Source of the DNA: an uncultured Prevotella sp.
GTDB taxonomy: Bacteria; Bacteroidota; Bacteroidia; Bacteroidales; Bacteroidaceae
NCBI GenBank assembly: GCA_900314455.1
Contig: OMVI01000094.1
Span: forward strand, 1-48,402
Direction: 5' to 3'
DNA: 48,402 bases
Position numbers and translations under genes: made by a program. The notes under the pieces were generated by a model. That model was not told the origin of the DNA and made no database searches. It was given only the letters and a program-made list of their open reading frames with translations. Shown one piece after another: positions 33,820-42,801 of the stretch (its first letter is position 1; the number at the start of each line of letters is the position of its first letter).

Positions 33820-36315
33820 ATGGAAGAAATAAAGAACGTAGAAGTTGGTAATAAACAAGAGAATGAGGAATCATCATTTAACTTCCAAACCATATACAAG
33901 ACGCTCGTACTGAACTGGTATTGGTTTGTTCTTTCACTCATTATCTGTCTTGGCGGAGCATATATCTACCTCAGATATACCACTCCGACATATCAGGCTT
34001 TTGCAAAACTGCTTATCAAGGACGATAGCGGCAACGGTGGAAGCAGGGGCGGAGGACTCGCCAATTCGAATGCTACGTCACTCGGATTGATTTCCAACTC
34101 CAACGGTATCGACAACGAGATGGAGATTCTGAAGTCGCATACGCTTGCGGCGCAGACTGTCCGTGACTTGAAAATCTATGTCGATTATTTGAAGAAGGGG
34201 CGCATCAAGGATATGCCTTTGTACAAAAGGTTGCCTATCGAAGTTGATGTTGACGAGGCTCATCTTGAAAAGCTCAACGCTCCGATTAATCTTACCATAA
34301 CACGGCAGGGCAGCTCATACGTTGTAACAGGAACTTACTGCGTTCCTGTCGACGACCAAAACTTCGAGGGTCCGTTCTCCCTCAACAGGAAGTTTACAAG
34401 TCTTCCGGCTGAGATTCCGACACGTGCCGGTCTCATTTCGTTGAACCAAGGCACCGGAAACTCTCTTAAAGACGGCGACGTTCTGCTTGTAACAATACAG
34501 TCGCCGAACGATGCTGCATACAAGTTCGTAAACGAATTGACTGTCAGCCAGACTTCGAAGAACACGACTATTGCACAGTTGCAGCTCACCGATGCTATTC
34601 CGGAGAGAGCAACTGACTATCTGAAGCAACTCGCAGTCGACTACAACCGCCAGGCTAACGACGACAAGAACGAGATTGCTCTTCGCACGGAGAAGTTCAT
34701 TAACTCACGTCTTGAGAAAATTAACAACGAGCTCGGACAGACCGAAGGTCAGCTTCAGAACTACAAGCAGCAAAATGGCATGGTCGAGTTGAAGATGAAT
34801 GCTTCCAACGATGTTGCCAATCAGAACTCTTCGGAGCAGCAGCTCTTCAACATGGATACGCAGGTTGAATTGCTTAAGAGTATCCGTGACTTCATGAACC
34901 AGCGCACCAACCGCTATCAGGTCATCCCTTCGAACGTCGGTCTGACTGACCAGAGCTCTACAACTCTTATCAACAAATACAACGAACTGGTACTTGAGCG
35001 CAACCGTCTGTTGAGAAGTGCATCGCCAAACTCACCGGTTGTAGAGCCTATAACAGACCAGATTAACGACCTCAACGAGAACATCCGTAAGGCCATCGAC
35101 CAGTCGTTGCACACTCTGCAGATACAAAGGGATGCCATTGAGCAGATGAACCAGGTATACAATACACGCATTGCAGAGACTCCTCAGCAAGAGCGTATGC
35201 TCACACAGATAGGCCGTCAGCAGGAGGTTAAGTCTGGACTGTACCTCATGCTTCTGCAAAAACGTGAGGAGAACAGTATTTCCCTCGCAGCAACTGCCGA
35301 CAAGGGAAAGCTCATCGACGAGCCGCTGCCAGGTGGTCAGGTAAGTCCTAAGCGTAGCATGATATATCTCATCGCGCTGTTGCTCGGTCTTGCCATTCCG
35401 GCAATTGTCCTCTTCGTTCTCAACTTCTTCCGTTACAAGATTGAAGGACACGAAGATGTGGAAAAACTTACAAAGCTCCCGATTATCGCGGATGTCGCTG
35501 TGGCTTCAAATACTGCAAAGACGAAGGCGGATATCGTTGTGCATGAGAACGAGAACAATCAGATGGAGGAAATCTTCCGCTCTATGCGTACGAACTTGCA
35601 GTTCATGCTTAAGAACGGACAGAAGGTCATTATGTTCACGTCTTCGACCTTCAGTGAAGGTAAGACGTTCAACTGTGCCAACCTCGCCGTGTCATTCGCA
35701 TTGCTCGGAAAGAGGACTATCCTCGTCGGACTCGATATTCGTAAACCGCGACTTGCCGAGCTGTTCCAAATCAACGACCACACACACGGTATTACTCCGT
35801 TGCTCGTTAAGGACGCTCCGACGAAGGAAGATGTCATGGGACAAATCGTTCCATCAGGCATCAACGACAATCTCGACTTGCTTATGGCAGGTCCTATACC
35901 TCCAAACCCGTCTGAGCTGCTTGCACGCAATAGCCTTGACAAGATATTCGAGCATCTTAAGGGTGAGTACGACTACATTCTGGTCGACACAGCACCTGTC
36001 GGTCTGGTTACCGATACTCTCCAGATTGGTCGTGTCAGCGATGTAACTGTATGCATGTGCCGCGCCGACTATACTCCGAAGTCAGCTTTCACACAGATAA
36101 ATGCACTTGCAGAGCAGAAGAAGTTGCCTAACCTCTGCATCGTTATCAACGGCATTGACCTCAGCAAGAAGAAGTACGGCTACTACTACGGATACGGTAA
36201 TTATGGCAAGTACGGACGCTATGGCCGCTACGGAAACTATGGCAACTATGGCAGCTACGGAACCTACAGCAAGAGCCACTACGGTCAGAAGAACGATAAT
36301 TCAGTAAAACGGTAA
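33820..36315 (+). CDS. Wzc-like polysaccharide co-polymerase and BY-kinase
   Basis: Inner-membrane tyrosine autokinase that controls chain length and export of surface polysaccharide. A first helix at about residues 30-52 and a second at about 510-532 flank a periplasmic Wzz domain with long coiled coils. The cytoplasmic kinase has Walker A SSTFSEGKT (Lys615), Walker A' LVGLDIRKPR (Asp639) and Walker B ILVDTAP (Asp723). The tail from Tyr786 to Tyr821 has 14 tyrosines, mostly in Tyr-Gly units with Asn, Arg, Lys or Ser between, the expected autophosphorylation cluster. No Wza-type export protein is adjacent. Length 831 is normal for fused BY-kinases. Confidence 0.93.
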   Translation: MEEIKNVEVGNKQENEESSFNFQTIYKTLVLNWYWFVLSLIICLGGAYIYLRYTTPTYQAFAKLLIKDDSGNGGSRGGGLANSNATSLGLISNSNGIDNEMEILKSHTLAAQTVRDLKIYVDYLKKGRIKDMPLYKRLPIEVDVDEAHLEKLNAPINLTITRQGSSYVVTGTYCVPVDDQNFEGPFSLNRKFTSLPAEIPTRAGLISLNQGTGNSLKDGDVLLVTIQSPNDAAYKFVNELTVSQTSKNTTIAQLQLTDAIPERATDYLKQLAVDYNRQANDDKNEIALRTEKFINSRLEKINNELGQTEGQLQNYKQQNGMVELKMNASNDVANQNSSEQQLFNMDTQVELLKSIRDFMNQRTNRYQVIPSNVGLTDQSSTTLINKYNELVLERNRLLRSASPNSPVVEPITDQINDLNENIRKAIDQSLHTLQIQRDAIEQMNQVYNTRIAETPQQERMLTQIGRQQEVKSGLYLMLLQKREENSISLAATADKGKLIDEPLPGGQVSPKRSMIYLIALLLGLAIPAIVLFVLNFFRYKIEGHEDVEKLTKLPIIADVAVASNTAKTKADIVVHENENNQMEEIFRSMRTNLQFMLKNGQKVIMFTSSTFSEGKTFNCANLAVSFALLGKRTILVGLDIRKPRLAELFQINDHTHGITPLLVKDAPTKEDVMGQIVPSGINDNLDLLMAGPIPPNPSELLARNSLDKIFEHLKGEYDYILVDTAPVGLVTDTLQIGRVSDVTVCMCRADYTPKSAFTQINALAEQKKLPNLCIVINGIDLSKKKYGYYYGYGNYGKYGRYGRYGNYGNYGSYGTYSKSHYGQKNDNSVKR

Positions 36316-36325
36316 TCGCTAAGAC

Positions 36326-36757
36326 ATGACTATTGCAGTAGATTTCGACGGTACGATAGTCGAACACAAGTACCCTGAAATCGGTGACGAAATCCTTTTC
36401 GCCACCGATACATTGCGGAAGCTTATCAACGACGGACATAAGCTAATACTGTGGAGCGTACGCGAGGGTCGTCTTTTGCAAGAAGCAATTGACTGGTGCC
36501 ACCAAAGGGGAGTCGACTTTTATGCCATCAACAAAGACTACCCTGAAGAGAACGGTCCCAAGAGTAACACTAGTTTCTCTCGGAAGATAAAGGCTGACAT
36601 CTTCATCGACGACCGCAACCTTGGCGGACTTCCCGATTGGGGAACCATCTATCAGATGATTACGAACCATGAGACGTGGAACGACAGGCTTATGGCTGCC
36701 TCGCAATCGTTCGACGACCATCAGCCGCCGAAGAAAAAGCATTGGTGGTCGAGGTAG
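36326..36757 (+). CDS. BT0820-like HAD-superfamily protein
   Basis: Small 143-residue HAD-fold protein. The nucleophile motif VDFDGTI is at residues 5-11; LILWSVREGRLLQEAIDW supplies motif II, and a final ADIFIDDRNLGG the acidic motif IV. It resembles the B. thetaiotaomicron BT0820 group, which I recall as structurally studied but without a known substrate. It lies 10 bases after the BY-kinase gene and before pyrG, so it could be cotranscribed with the polysaccharide genes. A phosphatase or a phosphotransferase acting on a small molecule is likely; the substrate is unknown. Confidence 0.82.
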   Translation: MTIAVDFDGTIVEHKYPEIGDEILFATDTLRKLINDGHKLILWSVREGRLLQEAIDWCHQRGVDFYAINKDYPEENGPKSNTSFSRKIKADIFIDDRNLGGLPDWGTIYQMITNHETWNDRLMAASQSFDDHQPPKKKHWWSR

Positions 36758-36824
36758 TTCTATGCAAGTTAACATATAAAGAATGTACTGAGAGTATATA
36801 ATTATTGAATACTGAGAATTGATT

Positions 36825-38438
36825 ATGGCAGAAACAAAATATATTTTCGTTACCGGTGGTGTGGTTTCCTCTTTGGGCAAGGGCATCATTTCTTCGTCCA
36901 TCGGCAAGTTGTTACAGGCAAGAGGTTACAACATAACCATCCAAAAGTTTGACCCTTACATAAATATCGACCCGGGAACGCTGAACCCTTACGAGCACGG
37001 CGAATGCTATGTCACTGCCGACGGCATGGAAACCGACCTTGACTTGGGACACTATGAGCGTTTCACTGGTATCCAGACCACTAAGGCAAACTCAATGACG
37101 ACAGGCCGTATCTATAAGGCTGTCATCGACAAAGAGCGCCGCGGCGACTACCTAGGCAAAACGATTCAGGTCGTTCCGCACATCACCGACGAGATAAAAC
37201 GCAACATAAAGCTTCTCGGACAGAAGTATCACTACGACTTCGTGATTACCGAAATCGGTGGAACAATTGGTGATATCGAGAGTGCTCCGTTCCTTGAGGC
37301 AATCCGACAGATGAAGTGGGAACTAGGCAAACGTGCCGTCAACATTCACCTAACATACATTCCTTACCTCAAGGCAGCAGGCGAATTGAAGACGAAACCT
37401 ACTCAGCACAGCGTCAAAGAGCTCCAGAGCGTCGGTATCCAGCCTGATATTCTGGTTCTGCGAACCGAGAAACATCTTCCAGACGGTATCCGCAAGAAGG
37501 TTGCAGCTTTCTGTAACGTCGACTTCGACTGCGTCGTTCAGAGTGAAGACTTATCCAGTATCTACGAAGTTCCTGTAAATATGCAGAACCAAGGATTGGA
37601 TGCAGCCATCTTACGCAAGTGCGGAGAGCCTGTCGGACCTACTCCGGAGCTCGGTCCTTGGAAAAAGTTCCTCGACAAGCAAAAGAACGCTACGGAGATC
37701 GTCAACATCGGACTCGTTGGCAAATACGACTTGCAGGATGCATACAAGAGTATCCGCGAGAGTCTGTCACAAGCAGGAACATACAACGACCACAAAACTA
37801 AGATAACCTTCATTAACTCTGAAGGCATAACCGAAGACAACGTAGCAGAGAAGCTTGCAGGCCAAGACGGCATCGTAATCTGCCCGGGCTTCGGACAGAG
37901 AGGCATCGAAGGCAAGATTGTAGCTGCTCATTACACCCGCACCCACGACATTCCGACATTCGGAATATGCCTTGGCATGCAGATGATGGTCATCGAATTC
38001 GCACGAAACGTCCTCGGATACAAAGACGCTAACAGTCGCGAGATGGACGAAAAGACTCCTCACAATGTCATAGACATCATGGAGGAGCAGAAGAATATTA
38101 CCAATATGGGTGGCACAATGCGCCTCGGCGCATACGAATGCGACCTCAAACAGGGCTCACGAGTATTCAATATTTATAAGAAAGAGCATATTCAGGAACG
38201 CCACCGCCACCGTTACGAGTTCAATAACGACTATGAGAAGGAATTCGAACGCAACGGAATGAAATGCGTCGGACGCAATCCTGAGAGCAACCTCGTTGAG
38301 ATTGTCGAGATACCGAGCCTTAAATGGTACATAGGAACACAGTTCCATCCAGAGTACCAGAGCACGGTTCTCAAGCCACACCCATTATTCCTCGACTTTG
38401 TCAAAACAGCTATTGAAAATCAGGATAAACAAAAGTAA
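36825..38438 (+). CDS. pyrG: CTP synthase
   Basis: Converts UTP to CTP with ATP and glutamine. The N-terminal synthase domain starts KYIFVTGGVVSSLGKGI and includes LNPYEHGECYVTADG. The C-terminal class I glutamine amidotransferase has the catalytic Cys in FGICLGMQMM and the His-Glu pair in FHPEYQS. The start at 36825 (MAETKYIF) is chosen; two codons further upstream an in-frame TTG is unlikely. The length of 537 residues is normal. It is followed by yidC after 3 bases. Confidence 0.97.
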   Translation: MAETKYIFVTGGVVSSLGKGIISSSIGKLLQARGYNITIQKFDPYINIDPGTLNPYEHGECYVTADGMETDLDLGHYERFTGIQTTKANSMTTGRIYKAVIDKERRGDYLGKTIQVVPHITDEIKRNIKLLGQKYHYDFVITEIGGTIGDIESAPFLEAIRQMKWELGKRAVNIHLTYIPYLKAAGELKTKPTQHSVKELQSVGIQPDILVLRTEKHLPDGIRKKVAAFCNVDFDCVVQSEDLSSIYEVPVNMQNQGLDAAILRKCGEPVGPTPELGPWKKFLDKQKNATEIVNIGLVGKYDLQDAYKSIRESLSQAGTYNDHKTKITFINSEGITEDNVAEKLAGQDGIVICPGFGQRGIEGKIVAAHYTRTHDIPTFGICLGMQMMVIEFARNVLGYKDANSREMDEKTPHNVIDIMEEQKNITNMGGTMRLGAYECDLKQGSRVFNIYKKEHIQERHRHRYEFNNDYEKEFERNGMKCVGRNPESNLVEIVEIPSLKWYIGTQFHPEYQSTVLKPHPLFLDFVKTAIENQDKQK

Positions 38439-38441
38439 TTA

Positions 38442-40397
38442 ATGGATAAGAATACAATTATCGGTTTCGTACTGATGGCTGTCGTCCTATTCGGCTTCGC
38501 TTATTGGCAGACACCTTCCGCTGAAGAGCAGCAAGCTGCTATTGAGCAAGCACAACAGGACTCCATTGCCGCAGCAAAGAAACAGCAACAACTCAGGATA
38601 GCACAAGAGAAGCAGAAGCAAGCGCAGGAGGCTGCCGCTACGAACGACTCCGCTTTGTTCCACACTGCTGTAGCAGGAAAAGCTGAAGACATCGTCCTTA
38701 AGAACAGCAAACTCGAGCTTACTGTCAACACCAAGGGCGGTACTGTAACCAAGGCATACATCAAAAACCAGAAAGGCAGTACCCGTTATGTTGGTCATGA
38801 CATATCCGACAAGACCGGAAAGCACGACGATCCGAACGGAGTTACACTCTTCGACGGCAAAAACCAACAGCTTAGCTTCACGCTTGTTGCTAAAGAAAGC
38901 AATATAAGCACTAAGGACTTATACTTCACTCCTTCTGCCCAGACCGACTCAACGCTGACCCTTACAGCCGTAGCTGCACAAGGTAAGACTCTGACTCTTA
39001 CCTATAAGCTTGGCAAGGACTACATGTTGCACATGAGTTTGAAGGTCAACGGCATGAGCGGACTTTTCGATCCGAACACCAATAAACTTGATGTCAACTG
39101 GCACGAGAAGGTTAAGGAGCAAGAGCGCGGCTTCTCTTTTGAGAATCGTTACGCACGTCTCGACTACAAGATTAAAGATGGAAGCACTGATTATTTGAGT
39201 GAAGCATCGGATAAAGAAAAGACTACCGACGACGCTCTCGACTGGATTGCGTTCAAGAACCAGTTCTTCTCGGCTGTCATGATTTCAAAGGACGGCTTCG
39301 ATAAGGGCGCAGACCTCCACAGTGTAGCTTACGACAAGAAAGAGCAGGAGAATGATAAGGTTCGCTATTTGAAGGACTTAACCGCATCTTCCAAAGTCTT
39401 CTTCGACCCTACAGGTCAAAAAGCCAGCGAGTTCGAGTTCTACATTGGTCCTAACGACTTCTACATTTTAAAGGACGTCGAGAAGCAAAGCACCTTCAAT
39501 CGGGAGCTCGATTTGGAACGCATCGTGTACCTCGGCTGGCCTCTTTTCCGCTACATCAACCGCTGGTTCACCCTTCCGGTCTTCACGGCACTCACCAACT
39601 GGGGTCTCCCAATGGGCGTTGTGCTCATTCTGATTACACTGCTGCTGAAACTAATCACCTACCCTATGGTGAAGAAGAGCTACATGTCATCAGCCAAGAT
39701 GCGCGTTCTGAAGCCGAAACTCGACGAGGCTACAAAGCAATACGACAAGCCAGAGGACCAGATGCAGAAGCAGCAGGCAATGATGCAGCTATATTCCGAA
39801 TACGGCGTAAGCCCGTTGTCCGGTTGTCTTCCTATGCTGATACAGATGCCTATCTGGATTGCCATGTTCAACTTTGTGCCTAACGCTATCCAGCTACGTG
39901 GTCAGAGTTTCCTCTGGATGCAGGATTTGAGCACCTACGACCCAATCGTTGAATGGGGCAGCAACTTGTGGCTGATAGGCGACCACTTAAGTTTGACATG
40001 TATTCTGTTCGTCGGAGCGCAGCTGCTTTACAGCTGGTTCACGATGCAATTGCAGAAAGACCAGATGGTAGGACAGCAAGCTGACCAGATGAAGATGATG
40101 CAATGGATGATGTATCTCATGCCGTTGATGTTCTTCTTCATATTCAACGACTACTCGTCAGGTCTTAACTTCTACTACTTCATAAGCCTTCTGTTCTCAG
40201 CAATAATAATGTTTACGCTCCGCAAGACAACCAATGACGAGAAGCTTCTCGCTATTCTTGAGGCACGCCGAGCAGAAAACAAGAAGAATCCAAAGAAGAT
40301 GACGGGCATGGCAGCACGTCTTCAGCGCATGCAGGAGGAACAACAGGAACTCCAGCGCAAGCGCGAAGAACTCGAACGAAAGCGTCGCAAGCTTTAG
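38442..40397 (+). CDS. yidC: Membrane protein insertase YidC
   Basis: Inner-membrane insertase working alone or with SecYEG. The N-terminal helix (IIGFVLMAVVLFGFAYW) precedes an Ala/Gln-rich linker and the large periplasmic P1 domain (about 75-355). The Oxa1 core follows with five helices, starting near GLPMGVVLILITLLLKLITYPM and including LSGCLPMLIQMPIWIAMFNF. The tail is Lys/Arg-rich and can bind the ribosome. At 651 residues it is in the long Bacteroidetes range. Its stop codon is 50 bases before the S9 peptidase gene. Confidence 0.96.
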   Translation: MDKNTIIGFVLMAVVLFGFAYWQTPSAEEQQAAIEQAQQDSIAAAKKQQQLRIAQEKQKQAQEAAATNDSALFHTAVAGKAEDIVLKNSKLELTVNTKGGTVTKAYIKNQKGSTRYVGHDISDKTGKHDDPNGVTLFDGKNQQLSFTLVAKESNISTKDLYFTPSAQTDSTLTLTAVAAQGKTLTLTYKLGKDYMLHMSLKVNGMSGLFDPNTNKLDVNWHEKVKEQERGFSFENRYARLDYKIKDGSTDYLSEASDKEKTTDDALDWIAFKNQFFSAVMISKDGFDKGADLHSVAYDKKEQENDKVRYLKDLTASSKVFFDPTGQKASEFEFYIGPNDFYILKDVEKQSTFNRELDLERIVYLGWPLFRYINRWFTLPVFTALTNWGLPMGVVLILITLLLKLITYPMVKKSYMSSAKMRVLKPKLDEATKQYDKPEDQMQKQQAMMQLYSEYGVSPLSGCLPMLIQMPIWIAMFNFVPNAIQLRGQSFLWMQDLSTYDPIVEWGSNLWLIGDHLSLTCILFVGAQLLYSWFTMQLQKDQMVGQQADQMKMMQWMMYLMPLMFFFIFNDYSSGLNFYYFISLLFSAIIMFTLRKTTNDEKLLAILEARRAENKKNPKKMTGMAARLQRMQEEQQELQRKREELERKRRKL

Positions 40398-40447
40398 CTC
40401 TAACGTCAAGCACACCGCCACAAGTGTGACGGCAAACAATCAAGAAC

Positions 40448-42646
40448 ATGAAAAAGACAATGATAATAGCCACCGCCGCCATGATAATGGGCGGCGGTGT
40501 TATGCAAGCACAGAACGTGAAGATAGGCAAGAACAATATAAAGCTGACACAGGACACCATGACTCCGGAAGCCCTTTGGGCTATGGGCCGCATCGGTTCA
40601 GCAACACCGAGTCCTGACGGCAGCAAGATTGTATATCAGGTCGGCTACTACAGCGTATCCGAAAACAAAGGACACCAGATGCTTTTCGTCATGGATGCCA
40701 ACGGAAAGGATAAGCGCCAGCTCACAACGACCGATGATAGCGAAACCGATGCTTCATGGCTTGACAACAATACCATAGCATTCCTCTCCGGCGGACAGCT
40801 CTGGAAGATGAATGCCGACGGCTCTAACCGTCAGAAACTCACATCTGACAAGATTGACATCGAAGGCTATAAGTTCAGCCCCGACGGCAAGAAGGTCGTC
40901 ATTATTAAGAGTCTGCCTTACCACGGAAGCATCAAGGAGAACCCGTCAGACCTCCCGAAGGCCACCGGACGTCTCATTACAGACATGAACTACCGCCATT
41001 GGGACCACTATGTCGAGAGTATTCCACATCCATTCGTTGCCAATGTCAACGGCAACAGCATCGATGAAGGTACCGATATCTTGGAAGGCGAGCCTTACGA
41101 AAGCCCTATGGCACCATTCGGAGGTATCGAGCAAATCGACTGGAGCCGCGATTCAAAGTCTGTTGCATACACTTGCCGCAAGAAGGAAGGTGTCAAGTAC
41201 GCCATCTCTACCGATGCTGACATATACCTATATAATATAGAGACACGCCAGACCAAGAACCTTTGCAAGGATGACGCACCAAAGTCTCTCTACGAAGAGT
41301 GGCAGGCTGCCGACTCGACAATCGACGCAACAAAGAGCATGCGCAACCAAACCATCGACTCGGAGAAGTTCAAGAGCCTCAACGTAGGCTACGATGTGAA
41401 CCCGAAATTCTCTCCCGACGGCCGCTATGTAGCATGGCTGAGCATGGAACACAACGGATATGAAAGTGACTTGAACCGTCTTTGCGTCTATGACTTGAAA
41501 GCTCATACAAAGACATACGTCACCAATGCCAAGAACTTCGACACCAACGTCGACGACTATTGCTGGACTCCTGACAGCAAAGGTTTCTATATCATGGGCG
41601 TATGGCATGCCACTGAGCGCATCTGGAGTGCCGGACTGAAAGGCGGAAAGATAAGTCAGGTAACAGACGACAGCTTCAACGACTTCGGTAGCGTACAGAT
41701 GTTGAACGCCAAGCAACTGCTGACAACACGTCATTCCATGCTTCATCCTGACGACATCTTCATCGTTACACCATCCAAGAAAGAAAAGGCAGCAACCGTT
41801 GAACAAATAACTGACGAGAACAAGCATATCTTCGACCAACTCGCAAGTGCTCAGGTCGAGAAGCATTGGGTAAAGACAACAGACGGACAACAAGAACTTG
41901 TCTGGGTTATCCTTCCCCCTCACTTCGATAAATCAAAGAAGTACCCTACCCTTCTCTACTGTGAAGGCGGCCCGCAGAGTCCAGTATCACAGTTCTGGAG
42001 CTATCGTTGGAACTTCTCCATTATGGCAGCGCACGGCTATGTCATAGTAGCACCGAACCGCCACGGTCTCCCCGGCTTCGGCTCCGCTTGGAACGAAGAA
42101 GTCAGCCGCGACTGGACGGGACAGTGCATGGACGACTACCTCTCAGCCATTGACTGGGCAGCCGACAGCCTCTCTTATGTCGACAGAAAACGCCTCGGCG
42201 CTGTTGGCGCATCTTTCGGTGGTTTTTCCGTCTACTATCTCGCAGGTCATCACAACAAGAGGTTCAAGTGTTTCATCGCTCACGACGGTGCTTTCAACCT
42301 CGAATCGATGTACACAGACACTGAGGAAGCATGGTTCTCCAACTGGGAGTACGACGATGCTTATTGGAACAATGACAAGACGGATGCTGCAAAGCGCACT
42401 TACGAGAACAGTCCGCACAAGGCTGTCGACAAGTGGGATACTCCTATCCTTTGCATCCACGGCGAAAAGGACTACCGCATCAATGCCAACCAGGGCATGG
42501 GAGCTTTCAACTCCGCACGCATGAGAGGCATCCCGGCAGAGCTTCTGCTCTTCCCCGACGAGAACCACTGGGTGCTGAAGCCACAGAACGGTATCCTTTG
42601 GCAGCGCACATTCTTCAACTGGCTCGACCGCTGGCTTAAGAAATAA
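40448..42646 (+). CDS. S9 family prolyl oligopeptidase / DPP IV-like peptidase
   Basis: Exported serine peptidase of family S9. A signal peptide covers residues 1-22 (MKKTMIIATAAM... to MQAQ). The beta-propeller domain (about 40-450) shows repeated SPDG turns. The alpha/beta-hydrolase domain holds the nucleophile in GASFGGFS, Asp in HGEKDYRI and His in DENHWVL. At 732 residues it is typical for periplasmic dipeptidyl peptidases of Bacteroidetes, which trim peptides for amino acid uptake. The first codons contain a perfect 10-bp GC hairpin (40471-40499). A short hairpin repeat follows the stop. Confidence 0.93.
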   Translation: MKKTMIIATAAMIMGGGVMQAQNVKIGKNNIKLTQDTMTPEALWAMGRIGSATPSPDGSKIVYQVGYYSVSENKGHQMLFVMDANGKDKRQLTTTDDSETDASWLDNNTIAFLSGGQLWKMNADGSNRQKLTSDKIDIEGYKFSPDGKKVVIIKSLPYHGSIKENPSDLPKATGRLITDMNYRHWDHYVESIPHPFVANVNGNSIDEGTDILEGEPYESPMAPFGGIEQIDWSRDSKSVAYTCRKKEGVKYAISTDADIYLYNIETRQTKNLCKDDAPKSLYEEWQAADSTIDATKSMRNQTIDSEKFKSLNVGYDVNPKFSPDGRYVAWLSMEHNGYESDLNRLCVYDLKAHTKTYVTNAKNFDTNVDDYCWTPDSKGFYIMGVWHATERIWSAGLKGGKISQVTDDSFNDFGSVQMLNAKQLLTTRHSMLHPDDIFIVTPSKKEKAATVEQITDENKHIFDQLASAQVEKHWVKTTDGQQELVWVILPPHFDKSKKYPTLLYCEGGPQSPVSQFWSYRWNFSIMAAHGYVIVAPNRHGLPGFGSAWNEEVSRDWTGQCMDDYLSAIDWAADSLSYVDRKRLGAVGASFGGFSVYYLAGHHNKRFKCFIAHDGAFNLESMYTDTEEAWFSNWEYDDAYWNNDKTDAAKRTYENSPHKAVDKWDTPILCIHGEKDYRINANQGMGAFNSARMRGIPAELLLFPDENHWVLKPQNGILWQRTFFNWLDRWLKK
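40471..40499 (+). other. GC-rich hairpin inside the S9 signal-peptide codons
   Basis: CACCGCCGCC (40471-40480) and GGCGGCGGTG (40490-40499) pair perfectly around ATGATAATG. The stem covers codons 8-18. It is much more stable than surrounding RNA and may slow early translation, or be chance in Ala/Gly codons. Confidence 0.5.
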
Positions 42647-42659
42647 GGGCCTACCCCGG

Positions 42660-42676
42660 CCCTCCCAAAGGGAGGG
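42660..42676. repeat. CCCTCCC-AAA-GGGAGGG hairpin
   Basis: Perfect 7-bp inverted repeat, 14 bases past the S9 stop. Similar but weaker to 17298-17317. The remaining 42677-42801 has no gene; it ends with AAGGGG close to the MFS start. The hairpin lacks a T-run, so it is not a standard terminator. Confidence 0.55.
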
Positions 42677-42801
42677 AGTCTAAAGTATGACTTGCAACAA
42701 CAAGATAAAGGATAACATTACTTGAAGTTTAAATATTAATCATTAACTGTATTCCCCAACAGAGCAATTGAAGTCTCCCGACATTGTGAGGGTCAAGGGG
42801 A

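Noticed and set aside
35390-36046. 218-codon frame overlapping the BY-kinase domain
   Set aside because: Ser/Arg/Leu-rich frame-shift product of the kinase gene, no independent signals.
42660-42676. Intrinsic terminator behind the S9 gene
   Set aside because: No T-run follows the stem on either strand; better described as a dispersed hairpin repeat.
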